Of a DNA stretch of 64,000 nucleotides, positions 43,480-53,153 are shown piece by piece; within the stretch, counting starts at the first letter, position 1, and each line of letters opens with the position of its first letter. The notes beneath the pieces are model-generated. The model made no database searches, was not told where the DNA came from, and saw only the letters and a list, made by a program, of their open reading frames with translations. The position numbers were made by a program, and so were the translations under genes. The stretch comes from Streptomyces sp. F001 (GTDB lineage Bacteria; Actinomycetota; Actinomycetes; Streptomycetales; Streptomycetaceae), in contig NZ_QZWF01000002.1 of NCBI RefSeq assembly GCF_004187715.1, positions 620,001 to 684,000 on the forward strand, given 5' to 3'.

Positions 43480-43631
43480 AGCGCGGCCCGCCGCTCGGTT
43501 TTGGCTTCGGTCGCGCCACGGACCTTCGGCCGTGCCGGGTTGTAACTCGCGGCCCTTGCTGAAGGAGGGGAGAATAGGGCGTACTCCTCGACCCCAGACG
43601 CCCAGCGAGCGGCCGGGCCGGAAGGATCGGC

Positions 43632-43991
43632 ATGAGACAGCGAAGACTGGTCACCGCCGCGCTGTGCACAGCCGCATCGCTGGGTCCGGCTGTGCCACAG
43701 GTCGCCGCAGCCGTCCCCGGCGAGTGCTCCCACGTTTCATCGACGTATCGGCCCACGCTTGCGTACGGTGACACTGCGGTGGCGGTGAAGCAGGCGGAAT
43801 GCCTGAGCAACAGGTGGGGAGGCCAGCCGCCCAAACTGGCTCTCGACGGGGTCTTCGACTCTGTCATGCTGAAGAAGATCGAATGGATCCAGGGGTGCCA
43901 TGGCCTGCCGGAGAGCGGCGTCATCGATGCGCGCACCTGGCAGGTGCTGTACCACCCCGCCCTGGACTGCTACAACCCCTATCCGGCCTGA
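43632..43991 (+). CDS. Secreted peptidoglycan-binding-domain protein
   Basis: 119 residues. N-terminal signal peptide (RLVTAALCTAASLGPAVPQV, cleavage near AAA). The mature part is a PG_binding_1-like repeat: RPTLAYGDTAVAVKQAECLS, LDGVFDSVMLKKIEWIQGCH, SGVIDARTWQVLY. Four cysteines could form disulfides. Likely a small cell-wall-binding protein; partners unknown. Confidence 0.8.
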   Translation: MRQRRLVTAALCTAASLGPAVPQVAAAVPGECSHVSSTYRPTLAYGDTAVAVKQAECLSNRWGGQPPKLALDGVFDSVMLKKIEWIQGCHGLPESGVIDARTWQVLYHPALDCYNPYPA

Positions 43992-44148
43992 GCAACCGGT
44001 CACCAGCCCGGCCGGCACGAGCAGGACATCGGCAGGCCTGCTGGAGGTGCTGCCGCAGCAGACCAAAGCGCGAACACCGCTCGGCCGACGGACTGAGTGA
44101 AAGGAGACCGCGGCGGAGAATGTCCTGTACAGCAGGCAGGCTGGGACG

Positions 44149-44875
44149 GTGACGGCGGACCACCGCGTGGTGGGGAAATCAAACGCTGGGCCTGCAGCAG
44201 GCGTTGTTCTGGTCAACGGCCGTACCCGGGTGTGGATGGAGCAGAGCGCACTGCACCGGAGGCGGGGGCGAACGACTGTCGTCGTGCCCGGGGCGCAGAT
44301 CCGCCAGGTCGAGGCCGCTGGGCAGTCGCTGGCCCGTCGGGGAACCGGCGGCCACTACAGCGGCATTCGGTGCAGGTGTGGCCGTTGCGGGTGCTGGCTG
44401 ATCTGCGTGATCGGGTGCTGCGTGGCAGCCCGTGGTGGCGGCGTGCGCTCTGGTACGTGGTCCTGGGGTTTCCCCTGACCGTATGGCTGCCGGTGGAACC
44501 CGCCTTTCTGGGGTTCGTCGCCTGGCTGTTGTTACCGCTCAGCGTCGCTTTGCTGCGTATGTGGGTGGGCATGGCCGAGTTGGACACGCGGTGGGTGATG
44601 TGGCGGCGAGGCATCACCGTGCGTGCGAGGTTCGAGGTGGACCCGTACAGCGAGAGCGCCGACAGCTGCATCGTCCAATTTCGCACGCTTGACGACCGGA
44701 AGGTCACGGCGCATCCGGCACTGCGAGGGCGCCGCGACGAGATTCGATACGACCCCCAGGACCCCTCACGAGTGCTTGCGCCGACCCGTGTGGCCTGGCT
44801 GGGGGTCGCCCTGGCCGCGTTCATGCTGACCGGTTTCCGGGGTGTTGTCTTCGGTATCCCGGCAGTTCTCTCTAG
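44149..44875 (+). pseudogene. DUF3592-like membrane protein, frameshifted and cut by an IS
   Basis: The beginning reads VLVNGRTRVWMEQSALHRRR and TVVVPGAQIRQVEAAGQSL in one frame; around 44350-44400 coding moves to the next frame with LRVLADLRDRVLRGSPWWRR, two membrane helices (WYVVLGFPLTVWLPV, FVAWLLLPLSVALLRM) and DDRKVTAHPALRGRRDEIRY, DPQDPSRVL, the DUF3592 pattern. The C-terminus runs into the IS at 44876. It could also be two adjacent genes. Function unknown. Confidence 0.5.
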
Positions 44876-46649
44876 CTCCGTACTTCGCGGGTCGGTGATT
44901 CGTATGGTGTGACCGGTCCGGGGGTGTCCTGGGCCGGTGGTGTGGCGTTGGGTGGGGTGTGACGAAGTCTTCCCGGTCCCCGCGGCCACGGACGGTGCGG
45001 CCACGCATGAACTGCGTGGTCAGCGCCGTGGTGGAGAAGCGTCTGGGCGCTCTGCCTGTCGCTGCCGAGTTTCTGCGCCGGCTGGACCTGGCCGGGACCG
45101 TCGACCGGTTGTGCCCGGGCCGCGACATCGCTCATGTGACGCATGGCGCGGTCATCGAGACGCTGGTGGCCAACCGGCTGACCGCGCCCGCCCCGCTGTG
45201 GCGGGTGGACGACTGGGCCGCGAGTGGGCGGTGGAGGACGTCTTCGGCATCGAGCCGGAGCTGCTCAACGACGACCGCCTGGGCCGGGCGCTGGACGCCG
45301 TCGCCCCGCACCTTCAGGAGATCACCGACAGCGTCGGCGCCCGCGCGATCGGCGAGTTCGGCATCGATGTGTCCACGTTCCACTGGGACATGACGTCCAT
45401 GTCCCTGCACGGCGCCTACCCGGCCGATGACCAGGACGAGGACTATCCCCAGGTCAGGCACGGGCATCCCAAGGACCGCAGGTACGACCTCAAGCAGATC
45501 CAGACCGGCCTGGCGGTGACCGGCGACGGCGGTATCCCGCTGCTGTCGCGCGTCATCGACGGCGGAGCCGCGGAGATCTCCCAGATCACCTCCACCATGA
45601 ACAGCCTGCGGGCGATAGCAGGGCCCAAGGAGTTCTTGCTGATCGCCGACTCCAAACTCGTCTCCTACCACAACGTCACCGCGCTGATCGCGGCCAGAAC
45701 GGCGTTCATCGCCCCGGCCCCGGCCTCCATGGTCGACGACGCGGTCTATGCGGCCCTCGACCTCGATGCGGCCACCGTCGTGGACTACGTCCCGGCCCGG
45801 GACGAGAACACCCCGGACGACCGGCGGGAGACCTACCGCGTGCTGGAGGACACCCACGTCCTGACGGGACCACGCAAGCGTGACCCCAAGGCAGAAGTCC
45901 GCCGGATCCTGGTGCACTCCACCGGCAATGCCAAAGGCCAGCAGCGGGCCCGCGAGAAACGCCTGGCCAAAGCACGCGAAGACCTCGAAAAACTCCAACG
46001 AGGCGCCGGCGGGCGCTACTACAACACAGCGGAGAAGGTCACCGCACGCATCGGCGTGATCGCCAAGACCCGGCGGGTGACCGACTGCCTGCGCACGACC
46101 GTCACCACCGACACCGCCGGCCGACCCGCCCTGCACTGGCACTTCGACCAGGCCGTGCTCGATGCCGAGGCGGCAGTCGACGGCTGGTACGCGTTGCTGA
46201 CCACCCTCACCCCCGAACAGGCCGATGCCGCCGAGGTCCTGCGGCGCCACAAAGGCCAGGGTGCCGTCGAGCGCCGCTACGGAAACTTCAAAGGCCCCCT
46301 GGCCGTCACCCCGATCTTCGTCCAGGACAACAAGCGCCTCGCCGCACTGGTCACCGTGATCTGCCTGGCCCTGCTGGTGTTCTGCCTGATCGAGCGCCAG
46401 GTCCGCCGGGCCCTGGGGGGCGATCAGAAGATGCAGGGCCTGTATCCGGGAAACCAGAGAGTCCGTCCCACGGGACGGATGATCCTCTACCACCTCTCCG
46501 GCCTGCGGCTGCGGGTCGGCCATGCCACCGACCCGCCCACCATCGTCATCAGCCGAGGAGTCCAGCTTCATCTCCTCGACCTCCTTGGCCTGGAACCCAC
46601 ACATCCCCGCTGGCCAGAGACCTGAACGAGCTACCCGCGAAGTACGGAT
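44876..46649 (+). mobile_element. IS1634-like element with CTAG target duplication
   Basis: Ends share TCCGTACTTCGCGGGT (left from 44877; right as the reverse complement up to 46648). CTAG occurs on both sides (44872-44875 and 46650-46653), a 4-bp duplication. The element is 1,774 bp. It inserted directly behind the stop codon of the small minus-strand gene at 46650, and in the C-terminal part of the DUF3592-like gene. Confidence 0.85.
44959..46625 (+). pseudogene. IS1634-family transposase with a frameshift
   Basis: N-terminal part NCVVSAVVEKRLGALPVAAE, GRDIAHVTHGAVIETLVANR, PLWRVDDWA in one frame. At about 45223 a base appears missing (GCC-GCGAGTGGGCG) and the rest continues in another frame: WAVEDVFGIEPELLNDDRLG, STFHWDMTSMSLHGAYPADD, FLLIADSKLVSYHNVTALIA, GRYYNTAEKVTARIGVIAKT, KGQGAVERRYGNFKGPLAV to stop 46625. 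DDE acids are in both. The shift probably inactivates it. Confidence 0.85.
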
Positions 46650-46865
46650 CTAGCCGGTTCCGCGGTCCAGGACGCGACGGGCCGCCTCGGCTTCCGCCGC
46701 CGGCGGGGACAGCTCGTCGAGGGTGTCGAGCTCGGTGTCGGCTTCCAGCTCCCGTTCCCAGGCTGCCGCGAGCTGTTCCTGTTCCTCGCGCGGTTTGGCG
46801 CTGACGGCCTTGCGGTGGTCCGGGTCCAAAGCCGCCAGGAATCGTCCGACCGGGTCCGTGGGCAT
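46650..46865 (-). CDS. Small hypothetical protein, 71 residues
   Basis: From the ATG at 46865 with AAGGAG upstream: MPTDPVGRFLAALDPDHRKA, an acidic helical middle (EEQEQLAAAWERELEADTEL) and LSPPAAEAEAARRVL. Small acidic proteins of this sort occur widely in Streptomyces with unknown role. The TAG stop lies in the CTAG duplicated by the IS, so the gene is intact. Confidence 0.7.
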   Translation of the reverse strand: MPTDPVGRFLAALDPDHRKAVSAKPREEQEQLAAAWERELEADTELDTLDELSPPAAEAEAARRVLDRGTG

Positions 46866-47437
46866 GCCGTGCTCCTTGTCGCTGGGAAGGGCGCCGCTTC
46901 CGGTCCAGCATTCCCAGCCGGGCCTGAGTCGGCTGCCCGACACGGCCTGTGACCACCCTGATGGCCCCGCCATCCAGCTCCGCTCTGCTGCGCACTGCAC
47001 AGGGCCCTGCCCGACCACGGCGCCGGGTCAGGGTGCCGGATGAGGCTGATGGAGCGGGCAAGGGCCATGTCCCGCCGAGTGGTGCAGCCGGGCATCCTTC
47101 GTGGCTTCGCAAGGCCGAGACGATGATCGCCGCGGCAACCGGGTGCCGAGCGGATGATGTACTGCTACGGCGACATCGTGGACGCCGTCCCCTGGAACCC
47201 GTTCGACGACCGCCTGCCGATCGACTGCGACATGGGCGTGCCTCCGGATCCATCAGTACGTGCCGCGCGGCCTGTTCCCTCCCGTGCAGGACTGCCTCGA
47301 CCGCTCCTGGCCAAGGCCCCCTGCCTGGTCTTCGCGATCGCGCCGAGGGCGTTTCTCGTGCCCAGAGTCAGTGCAGGGCGTCGATGTCCAGATCCCTGAC
47401 GCAGGCAGCGCCGTGTGCTGTCAGAGGCCGCGCAGAG
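46866..47437. other. Region without a supported gene
   Basis: About 570 bp. Several open frames exist, but none shows a start with ribosome binding site plus coding composition. Short fragments such as WNPFDDRLPIDCDMGVP at 47190-47240 may be decayed coding sequence. Confidence 0.4.
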
Positions 47438-48679
47438 CTATAGGCGGATGATGATGAGGGCGATGTCGTCAGGGGCGCCGTCGGCCACGTCGAGGCGGGC
47501 CAGCAGCGTGTCGGCGAGCTGGTCGGGGGCGAGGGTGCTGTCCTGAGCCAGGGCTGTGGTCAGCCGTGCCAGGCCGGCGTCGATGTCCTCGTCGCGGCGC
47601 TCGATGAGACCGTCGGTGTACAGCACAAGGGTGTCCCCCCGGGTGTAGGACAGGCCGGCCTGGGGGCGGGGGACATGGTGCTCGCGGGTGCCGAGCGGCG
47701 GATCGGTGGCCTTGTCCAGCAGCTCGAAAGTCCCGTCGGGGTGGAGCAGGACGGGCGGTGGGTGGCCGGCGTTGCTGTAGATGATCAGTCTGCTGCGGGG
47801 ATCGATGAGTACCTTGACCGCGGTTGCGGCCGTTGCGCCTTCCAGGGAGCGGGCGTACAGGCCCAGGACCTCCAGGGCCTGGGCGGGACTGGGGATGGCC
47901 CGGATGGCTGCGCTCAGGGCACTGCGGAGCATGCCCATGACGGCCGCGGCATGCAGGCCGTGGCCGGTGACATCTCCGACCGCCGCCGCGTAGCGGTCGG
48001 GCGGCAGGTCGACGACGTCGTACCAGTCGCCGCACACGTTGAGTGAGGTGGTCGCGGGCAGGTACCGCACGGCGATGTTGTCGTTGTGCTGATGCAGGTC
48101 GGGGACGTAGAGCATGGCCTCCTGCAGAGTGACGGCGACCTGGCGTTCGCGGGCGTGGGCCTGGCGCAGTTCCTGGTTCAGCCGGTGCAGCTCGCGGGCC
48201 CGCACGTACAGCTCGGCTGCCATGCCCTTCTCCCGCTCGGTGAACTCACTGGTGAGCTCGCGCGCCCGGCGGGAGCGGACGAAAGCGGTGACGTCCTCGG
48301 CTCGTTGGACGATCCACTTCACTGTGCCTTCCGGCCCGGGAATCGGGGTGTGGATCTCGGACCACCATCGCTCCTCGAACCCGCCCGGCTGGGCGGGGGC
48401 GGGGATGTCGTAGCGCTGCAGCACCAGGGTTTCCGGTTTCCCGGTGTCCAGGACCCGGCGCAGTGACGTCTTCAGGTTCTGTTCGGCATGTTCGTCGGGG
48501 ACGGCGGGGTTTTCCGGCAGGGCGTCGAAGAAGTACTGCCCGATCAGTTCTTTCCTGGTCCGTCCGGTGGTCTGCAGGTATGCCGGGTTGACGTAGCTGA
48601 TCACCAGGTCCGTGTCCAGCACCAGGTACGGGCTTGGTGTGGCGTCGAAGAACGCCGTGAAATCGATGTCCGGTGTCAT
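47438..48679 (-). CDS. PAS-domain SpoIIE-type PP2C phosphatase
   Basis: 413 residues from the ATG at 48679. PAS domain (SPYLVLDTDLVISYVNPAYL, KELIGQYFF; residues 10-120), a coiled-coil linker (REKGMAAELYVRARELHRLN), then the SpoIIE phosphatase: VCGDWYDVVDLPPDRYAAAV, GDVTGHGLHAAAVMGMLRSA, IIYSNAGHPPPVLLHPDG, TLVLYTDGLIERRDEDID and APDDIALIIIRL with the metal-binding Asp residues. Such proteins dephosphorylate anti-anti-sigma factors in partner-switch pathways. It pairs conceptually with the HATPase at 29 kb but is not linked. Confidence 0.93.
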   Translation of the reverse strand: MTPDIDFTAFFDATPSPYLVLDTDLVISYVNPAYLQTTGRTRKELIGQYFFDALPENPAVPDEHAEQNLKTSLRRVLDTGKPETLVLQRYDIPAPAQPGGFEERWWSEIHTPIPGPEGTVKWIVQRAEDVTAFVRSRRARELTSEFTEREKGMAAELYVRARELHRLNQELRQAHARERQVAVTLQEAMLYVPDLHQHNDNIAVRYLPATTSLNVCGDWYDVVDLPPDRYAAAVGDVTGHGLHAAAVMGMLRSALSAAIRAIPSPAQALEVLGLYARSLEGATAATAVKVLIDPRSRLIIYSNAGHPPPVLLHPDGTFELLDKATDPPLGTREHHVPRPQAGLSYTRGDTLVLYTDGLIERRDEDIDAGLARLTTALAQDSTLAPDQLADTLLARLDVADGAPDDIALIIIRL

Positions 48680-49039
48680 CACGCGCTCTCCGTGGCCTGC
48701 GAGCGCGACCACCTGCCCTTCCACTCTACGGGCCATCCAGCGTCCGGGCTCACCGGACGGGGATCAGGACGCCGGTGCAGGGCCACGGCTTCGCCCGTGT
48801 CTGCGCAGGTCAAGCAGCGGCCCGCGGGCAGTACCCACGCCGGCCCCCCCCGGCAGTGACCGCCGGGTGAGTCGTCTGGTCATGAGGGTGCTCGCGGGCC
48901 CCGGTGATGTGGGCCTCGGAGCGCTGGGGCAGGCGTGTTCATGGTCGCGGACGTTGCCGGGGGCGCAGCATGATCCACGACGGGAGCGTTCCACCCGGGT
49001 CCGGGAACAGGCGCGGCCTGGCCGCACGTTGCCAGGAGC
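48680..49039. other. Divergent intergenic region
   Basis: 360 bp between the phosphatase and phzF-like gene. No gene, repeat or clear promoter is seen. Confidence 0.4.
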
Positions 49040-49924
49040 ATGACGACGAATGCTCCGCGGCCCGAGGTGCTGCGATACACCGCCTTCTCCAGCACCCCCG
49101 ACGGCGGGAACCCCGCCGGCGTCGTTCTGGACGCCGCCGCCCTGGACGAGGGTGACATGCTGGCCATCGCCGCCGACCTCGGGTACTCGGAGTCCGCGTT
49201 CCTGACTGCACCCCCGCAGGGCCTCGGCGGCCCGGAGCAACGGGCTTACCGCATCCGTTACTTCAGCCCCAAGGCCGAGGTGCCGTTCTGCGGGCACGCC
49301 ACCGTCGCGACCGCTGTCGCGCTCGCCGAGCAGATGGGCCCCGGGGAGCTGGTGTTCGCAACGCGCGCCGGCATCGTGCCGGTCGAGGTGACCGACGAGG
49401 GCGGGACGCTGCGGGCCACGCTCACCAGTGTCGAGCCGCACATCGAGGAGATCGTCGGCGCTGACCTTGCGGAGGCGCTTGCCGCGCTCGGCTGGCCGGC
49501 CGCCGATCTCGACCCGGCCTTCCCACCCCGCATCGCCTTCGCCGGCGCCCGCCATCTCGTCCTCGCGGCGGCGACGCGCGCCCGCCTGGCGGATCTCGCG
49601 TACGACTTCGCGCGCCTCGAAGCCCTGATGCACCGCTTGGATCTGACGACGCTGCAGCTGGTGTGGCGGGAGTCGGCCACCGTCTTCCATGTCCGTGACC
49701 CGTTCCCCGTCGGCGGCGTCGTCGAGGACCCGGCGACCGGCGCCGCAGCCGCCGCGTTCGGTGCCTACGTCCGCGAGCTCGGCCTGGTCCCCGAGGACGC
49801 CGTCCTCACCCTGCACCAGGGCGAGGACCTGGGCCGCCCCGGCGAGCTGACCGTGACTCTGCGCGCGGGGGATCCGCGCGTCCGTGTCAGCGGCACAGGA
49901 ACCCGCATCATTCCGGGCTCCTGA
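49040..49924 (+). CDS. PhzF-family isomerase/epimerase
   Basis: 294 residues, PhzF/DapF-like fold. EVLRYTAFSSTPDGGNPAGV with the NPAG motif, ADLGYSESAFLTAP with the catalytic Glu, FSPKAEVPFCGHATVATAVA with the CGHAT loop, and FPVGGVVEDPATGAAAAAFG with the second half-site. Family members isomerise small acids, e.g. in phenazine synthesis; no phenazine genes are nearby, so the substrate is unknown. ATG preceded by AGGAGC. Confidence 0.92.
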   Translation: MTTNAPRPEVLRYTAFSSTPDGGNPAGVVLDAAALDEGDMLAIAADLGYSESAFLTAPPQGLGGPEQRAYRIRYFSPKAEVPFCGHATVATAVALAEQMGPGELVFATRAGIVPVEVTDEGGTLRATLTSVEPHIEEIVGADLAEALAALGWPAADLDPAFPPRIAFAGARHLVLAAATRARLADLAYDFARLEALMHRLDLTTLQLVWRESATVFHVRDPFPVGGVVEDPATGAAAAAFGAYVRELGLVPEDAVLTLHQGEDLGRPGELTVTLRAGDPRVRVSGTGTRIIPGS

Positions 49925-50080
49925 CCCGGTCGGGCGGTCAGGGGACCGGAGTGGCGACACCTTGGATTGCTGGGGGCTGGGCGGGCAGCCCTGGGCCGGA
50001 CAGCGGCTGCTGTTCCACATCGGGCAGACGCGGGCGGCCACCAGCTCCTCGCCGGCCTGAATCCCTTGTGGAGCGCACGG

Positions 50081-50614
50081 TCAGCGCGGGATCAGCGAGC
50101 CCTCACCCGTGACCCTCAGGTGCGCCTGGTGGCCGCCCGGCGAGCACTCTCGGCCGTTGGGATACGTGGGCTGCGGGGTGACAGTGATCTGTCGGTCGAA
50201 CATAGTGGCGCCCCGCTCGTCCTTGAACACCAGCGTGACGCGTACCGGCTTTCCCGGCAGGTCACGTACGTCCGCGAAACCAGGCCAGACAAAGCGCTCG
50301 GGGACGTCGGGGGGCGCCGCCGGGTCTTCTGTGGCGGTGGCGGATTCCGTGGTCATCACGGGATTCCCTGGGGTGGCCGGTTCAGCCGACCGCCTCTGCC
50401 GCAGTTGCAGCGTGCGCTTCCGGCACGTGTCCTCCCAGCAGGCCGTCAGGGTCGCGCCTGCCACCCGGCTCGCCAGATCCGGGTGGACCTCGACCCGGAT
50501 CCCGGCGGGCGTGTCCATCAGGGTGCAAGGATGGGTGCCACCCGCGAAACCCCCGCACGCAGTCAGCAGCGCCAGAGCCGCCAGGGGCCCCGCCACTGCG
50601 ACGCTCTGTCTCAC
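50081..50614 (-). CDS. Hypothetical lipoprotein
   Basis: About 177 residues from GTG 50614 (AAGGAG upstream). Signal VRQSVAVAGPLAALALLTAC with lipobox LTAC, so secreted and lipid-anchored. The mature part has a beta-rich character (GIRVEVHPDLASRVAGATLT, FVWPGFADVRDLPGKPVRVT, HQAHLRVTGEGSL). Four more cysteines are present (HPCTLMD, TACWEDTCRKR, GRECSPGG). Role unknown. Confidence 0.75.
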   Translation of the reverse strand: MRQSVAVAGPLAALALLTACGGFAGGTHPCTLMDTPAGIRVEVHPDLASRVAGATLTACWEDTCRKRTLQLRQRRSAEPATPGNPVMTTESATATEDPAAPPDVPERFVWPGFADVRDLPGKPVRVTLVFKDERGATMFDRQITVTPQPTYPNGRECSPGGHQAHLRVTGEGSLIPR

Positions 50615-50684
50615 GCCGGCTCCTTGGCAATCGGCTGCGTCTTGATCATGGCCACTCATGCTCGCACGGCAGCTGCGCCGGACA

Positions 50685-50800
50685 GCGGGCGGTGCGCCGG
50701 TTCAAGTGCCTCGACCCGCGCTGCTCGGCGGTGACATCCGACGAGCCGATCCCCGGGCTGCGTGCCCCTGCCCGCCCGGGCGTTCACCTGGAACTGGCTC
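50685..50800 (+). pseudogene. ISL3 transposase N-terminal remnant
   Basis: One frame reads AVRRFKCLDPRCSAVTSDEP, then IPGLRAP, resembling the zinc-finger part of ISL3-family transposases (V-R-F-C--P-C---TF-E-IPGL). It breaks off within 40 codons. A C-terminal ISL3 remnant is at 22.7 kb; the two are not the same copy necessarily. Confidence 0.45.
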
Positions 50801-50822
50801 AGGCAGATCGGGCATGCCGACT

Positions 50823-51632
50823 TCAACCAGCACGACCGGTCACTTCCGTGCGCAGGAGGTCGGTGGGCCGCCGCAGCAGCGTGCCGTCGACGTACAGGTC
50901 GACGTGCTCGTTGTAGAACGCGACCATGCCCGCGATGCGGTGGGCGTGGATCGTCGGGAAGTCGTACGCCCAGAGAATGTCCTCGTGGGTGGCGACGTCG
51001 CTGTCGAACGACCAGTAGCCGCTCGTCGTCCTCTTGTACGCGCAGCGGGTCACCGTGTCGGAGTGGCGCAGCCGGGTCCAGTCGACGTGCATGCGGTCGA
51101 GGTAGTAGCGGGTCGGCAGGCCGGTCTCGAACAGCTTCACGCAGTTCGGCGCGTCCGCCAGCACGACCCCGTCCAGCTCCACACGGACGCTGCTGGACGA
51201 ACGCAGCGCGTCCACCCGGGAGTAGGGGCTCCTCGGATGCACGAAGACCGGCTCGTCCTCCTCCAGCCAGGATTCCAGCGCGTCCCACTCGAAACGGACG
51301 GTGCCGTGCAGAGGCGCCGGGGCGCCGTCGTCCCAGACCCACGCCACACCCTCGCGGACCTCGGACCCGACGTGCAGGGAGTGACGCCGCGCGGGCCCGG
51401 CACCCAGCAGTTCGGCGTGGTCGTCGTCGGTCAGCACACCCTCGACCATGTCCTCGACCGGGATGCTGAACTGGGGATAGGCGGGCCACTCCCACACGTA
51501 CAGGGCACGCCGGGTGTCGAAGACGACGCGGCCGCCGATCAGCCCCCGGATGCGCCGCGGCACAGGCTCGACGTGCCCGACCGGGGCGATCAGACTCGGG
51601 TGCAACACGCTCTCGTCCGCCATCGGAGTCAC
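50823..51632 (-). CDS. DUF427-domain protein (two domains)
   Basis: About 269 residues (or 266 from the next ATG). Two DUF427 copies: IGGRVVFDTRRALYVWEWPA with YPQFSIPVEDM, and LDGVVLADAPNCVKLFETGL with PTRYYLDRMHVDW, each ending with a CAYKRTTSGYWS-like segment (clear in the second). DUF427 proteins are small beta folds of unknown enzymatic role common in actinomycetes. No operon partners are close. Confidence 0.9.
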   Translation of the reverse strand: MTPMADESVLHPSLIAPVGHVEPVPRRIRGLIGGRVVFDTRRALYVWEWPAYPQFSIPVEDMVEGVLTDDDHAELLGAGPARRHSLHVGSEVREGVAWVWDDGAPAPLHGTVRFEWDALESWLEEDEPVFVHPRSPYSRVDALRSSSSVRVELDGVVLADAPNCVKLFETGLPTRYYLDRMHVDWTRLRHSDTVTRCAYKRTTSGYWSFDSDVATHEDILWAYDFPTIHAHRIAGMVAFYNEHVDLYVDGTLLRRPTDLLRTEVTGRAG

Positions 51633-52206
51633 CTCAGTCCACTCGTTCCACCAGCGCCCCCTACGCCCAGCATTTCGAGTGTCCGTCAGAACGGCTGCTT
51701 CTGCCCGGACTTGGGGCTCTTACCTTTTCGGCGGAAATGCTACCGATCGCGCAAGTGACGGCCCGTCGGGAACGTCGCTCGTCGGTACCGGTCAGTTTCG
51801 TCTTCATCGGCAAGACAAGGCGGACACGGAATTTGTGACAGCGCGACCCTGAGAAGCGCGATTCTCGGCGAGTGTGCGGCCTGGTACCCGTACGTGGTCG
51901 CAGCCGGCCTGCGTCATCTCGGTTCGAGGGCGACCTTGCCGTGTGTGCGGCGTTCACCGAGAGCCCGGTGGGCGGCTGCGGCGTCCTTCGGCAGGCTGGA
52001 GCGTCCCTCCTCGCTCAAGGAGCGGGTGGTGAGCCGGGGGCAGCGCAGTGTCGGCGTGCCGCTCCTGCGCTGGGCGGTGCGGTGCAGCTGTGTTCGGCGG
52101 AGGCCTCCAGGTCGGTGGCCGCCGCCGGCGGCGGCTGCGGCCTCCGGCCAGGTGGTGGAAGGGCATGTGATCTTGCCTATCTGTCAGCCCGGGAATAGGC
52201 TCCCAG
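51633..52206. other. Intergenic region with a dehydrogenase tail remnant
   Basis: No intact gene. On the minus strand, about 52030-51919, a frame ends LPKDAAAAHRALGERRTHGK followed by VALEPR and a stop, which resembles the C-terminus of zinc-type quinone oxidoreductases (AAEAHR.LE.....GKVVL). Nothing further upstream in that frame is convincing, so it is a fragment at best. The rest shows no features. Confidence 0.4.
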
Positions 52207-52242
52207 TTAGTCATTGTTAGTGACTATCACAAGATTGACTAA
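52207..52242 (+). promoter_or_regulatory. MarR-type operator candidate upstream of the isochorismatase gene
   Basis: TTAGTCA (52207-52213) and TGACTAA (52236-52242) form an inverted pair around GTGACTATCAC (52220-52230). The same arrangement occurs at 58986-59020 before the SnoaL-like gene. It lies 60 bp before the ATG at 52302. Confidence 0.6.
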
Positions 52243-52301
52243 TGTGGGCGGGCGACCGCCCTGCCCGGGCGGACGACCGCCCCCCAGACAGGAGAAGCAT
52301 C

Positions 52302-52946
52302 ATGAGCGAGCACACCTCCCGAACCGGCCGCTTCCACGAGCCGCTGACCCGCGACAACACCGCCCTGCTGCTCGTCGACCACCAGATCGGCCTGTTCACC
52401 GGCGTGCGTGACATCGACGTCGCCACGCTCAAGCACAACGTGGCGGCTCTGGCGAAGGCGGCTCAGGTGCTCGACATCCCCACCGTGGTGACCACCACCA
52501 TGGCGGACGGAATGTGGGGCCCGCTCGTACCGGAGCTGACCGAGGTCCTTCCCGCGGGTCTCGAGGTGATCGACCGCAGCACCGTCAACGCCTGGGGCGA
52601 GCCTCGTGTCCGTCAGGCCGTGGAGGCCACCGGCCGCAAGAAGCTGATCATCGCGGGTATCTCCATCGAGGTGTGCGTCGCCTTCCCGGCGATCTCCGCA
52701 ACGGCCGCCGGCTATGACGCGTACGCGGCCATCGACGCCTCGGGCACCTTCAGCGAGACCAAGCGCACGGCAGGTCTGCTGCGGATGCAGCAGGCAGGTG
52801 TCATCGTCACCGACTACGCCACCACGATGGTCGAAATCCTCGCCGACAACACCGACCCGAAGGCATACGAGGTCTACGGGGCGGTGGACATGCCGTTCGC
52901 CGCGCTGGTGGGCCAACTGTCCGCCGCTTACTCCAAGAACGGCTGA
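52302..52946 (+). CDS. Isochorismatase-family hydrolase (YcaC-like)
   Basis: 214 residues from ATG 52302 (AGGAG upstream). Catalytic Asp in ALLLVDHQIGLF (about residue 26) and catalytic Cys in GISIEVCVAFPAI (about 125) are visible, with PTVVTTTMADGMWGP in between. The YcaC-type members hydrolyse amides or unknown substrates rather than isochorismate. Downstream are two strong hairpins that end the transcript. Likely controlled by the adjacent operator-like box. Confidence 0.88.
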   Translation: MSEHTSRTGRFHEPLTRDNTALLLVDHQIGLFTGVRDIDVATLKHNVAALAKAAQVLDIPTVVTTTMADGMWGPLVPELTEVLPAGLEVIDRSTVNAWGEPRVRQAVEATGRKKLIIAGISIEVCVAFPAISATAAGYDAYAAIDASGTFSETKRTAGLLRMQQAGVIVTDYATTMVEILADNTDPKAYEVYGAVDMPFAALVGQLSAAYSKNG

Positions 52947-52965
52947 CCCGTCCCGCCACCGAGCC

Positions 52966-53046
52966 GCTCCCGCGGGGCACCACCCCGTTAGCCGCCCCGC
53001 GGGAGCCCCGGGGTGCCGGGCCCTGTCCCCCGCAGGGCCCGGCACC
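52966..53046 (+). terminator. Two tandem perfect hairpins
   Basis: GCTCCCGCGGGGC (52966-52978) pairs with GCCCCGCGGGAGC (52994-53006). GGTGCCGGGCCCTG (53012-53025) pairs with CAGGGCCCGGCACC (53033-53046). Placed 20 bases after the isochorismatase stop; a double terminator. Confidence 0.75.
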
Positions 53047-53153
53047 GCCCAGCGCTCGGCCGGGCGACGCCGTCCGCCGGCAGCTGATCCGGCCACTGTC
53101 CTACCGCCACCAACTGGCCTTCACGAAGTCCTCGAACAGGAGCAGTAACAGCC

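Noticed and set aside
47154..47399. Small frame with WNPFDDRLPIDCDMGVP
   Set aside because: Possible decayed gene fragment, but no start site, family match or neighbouring support.
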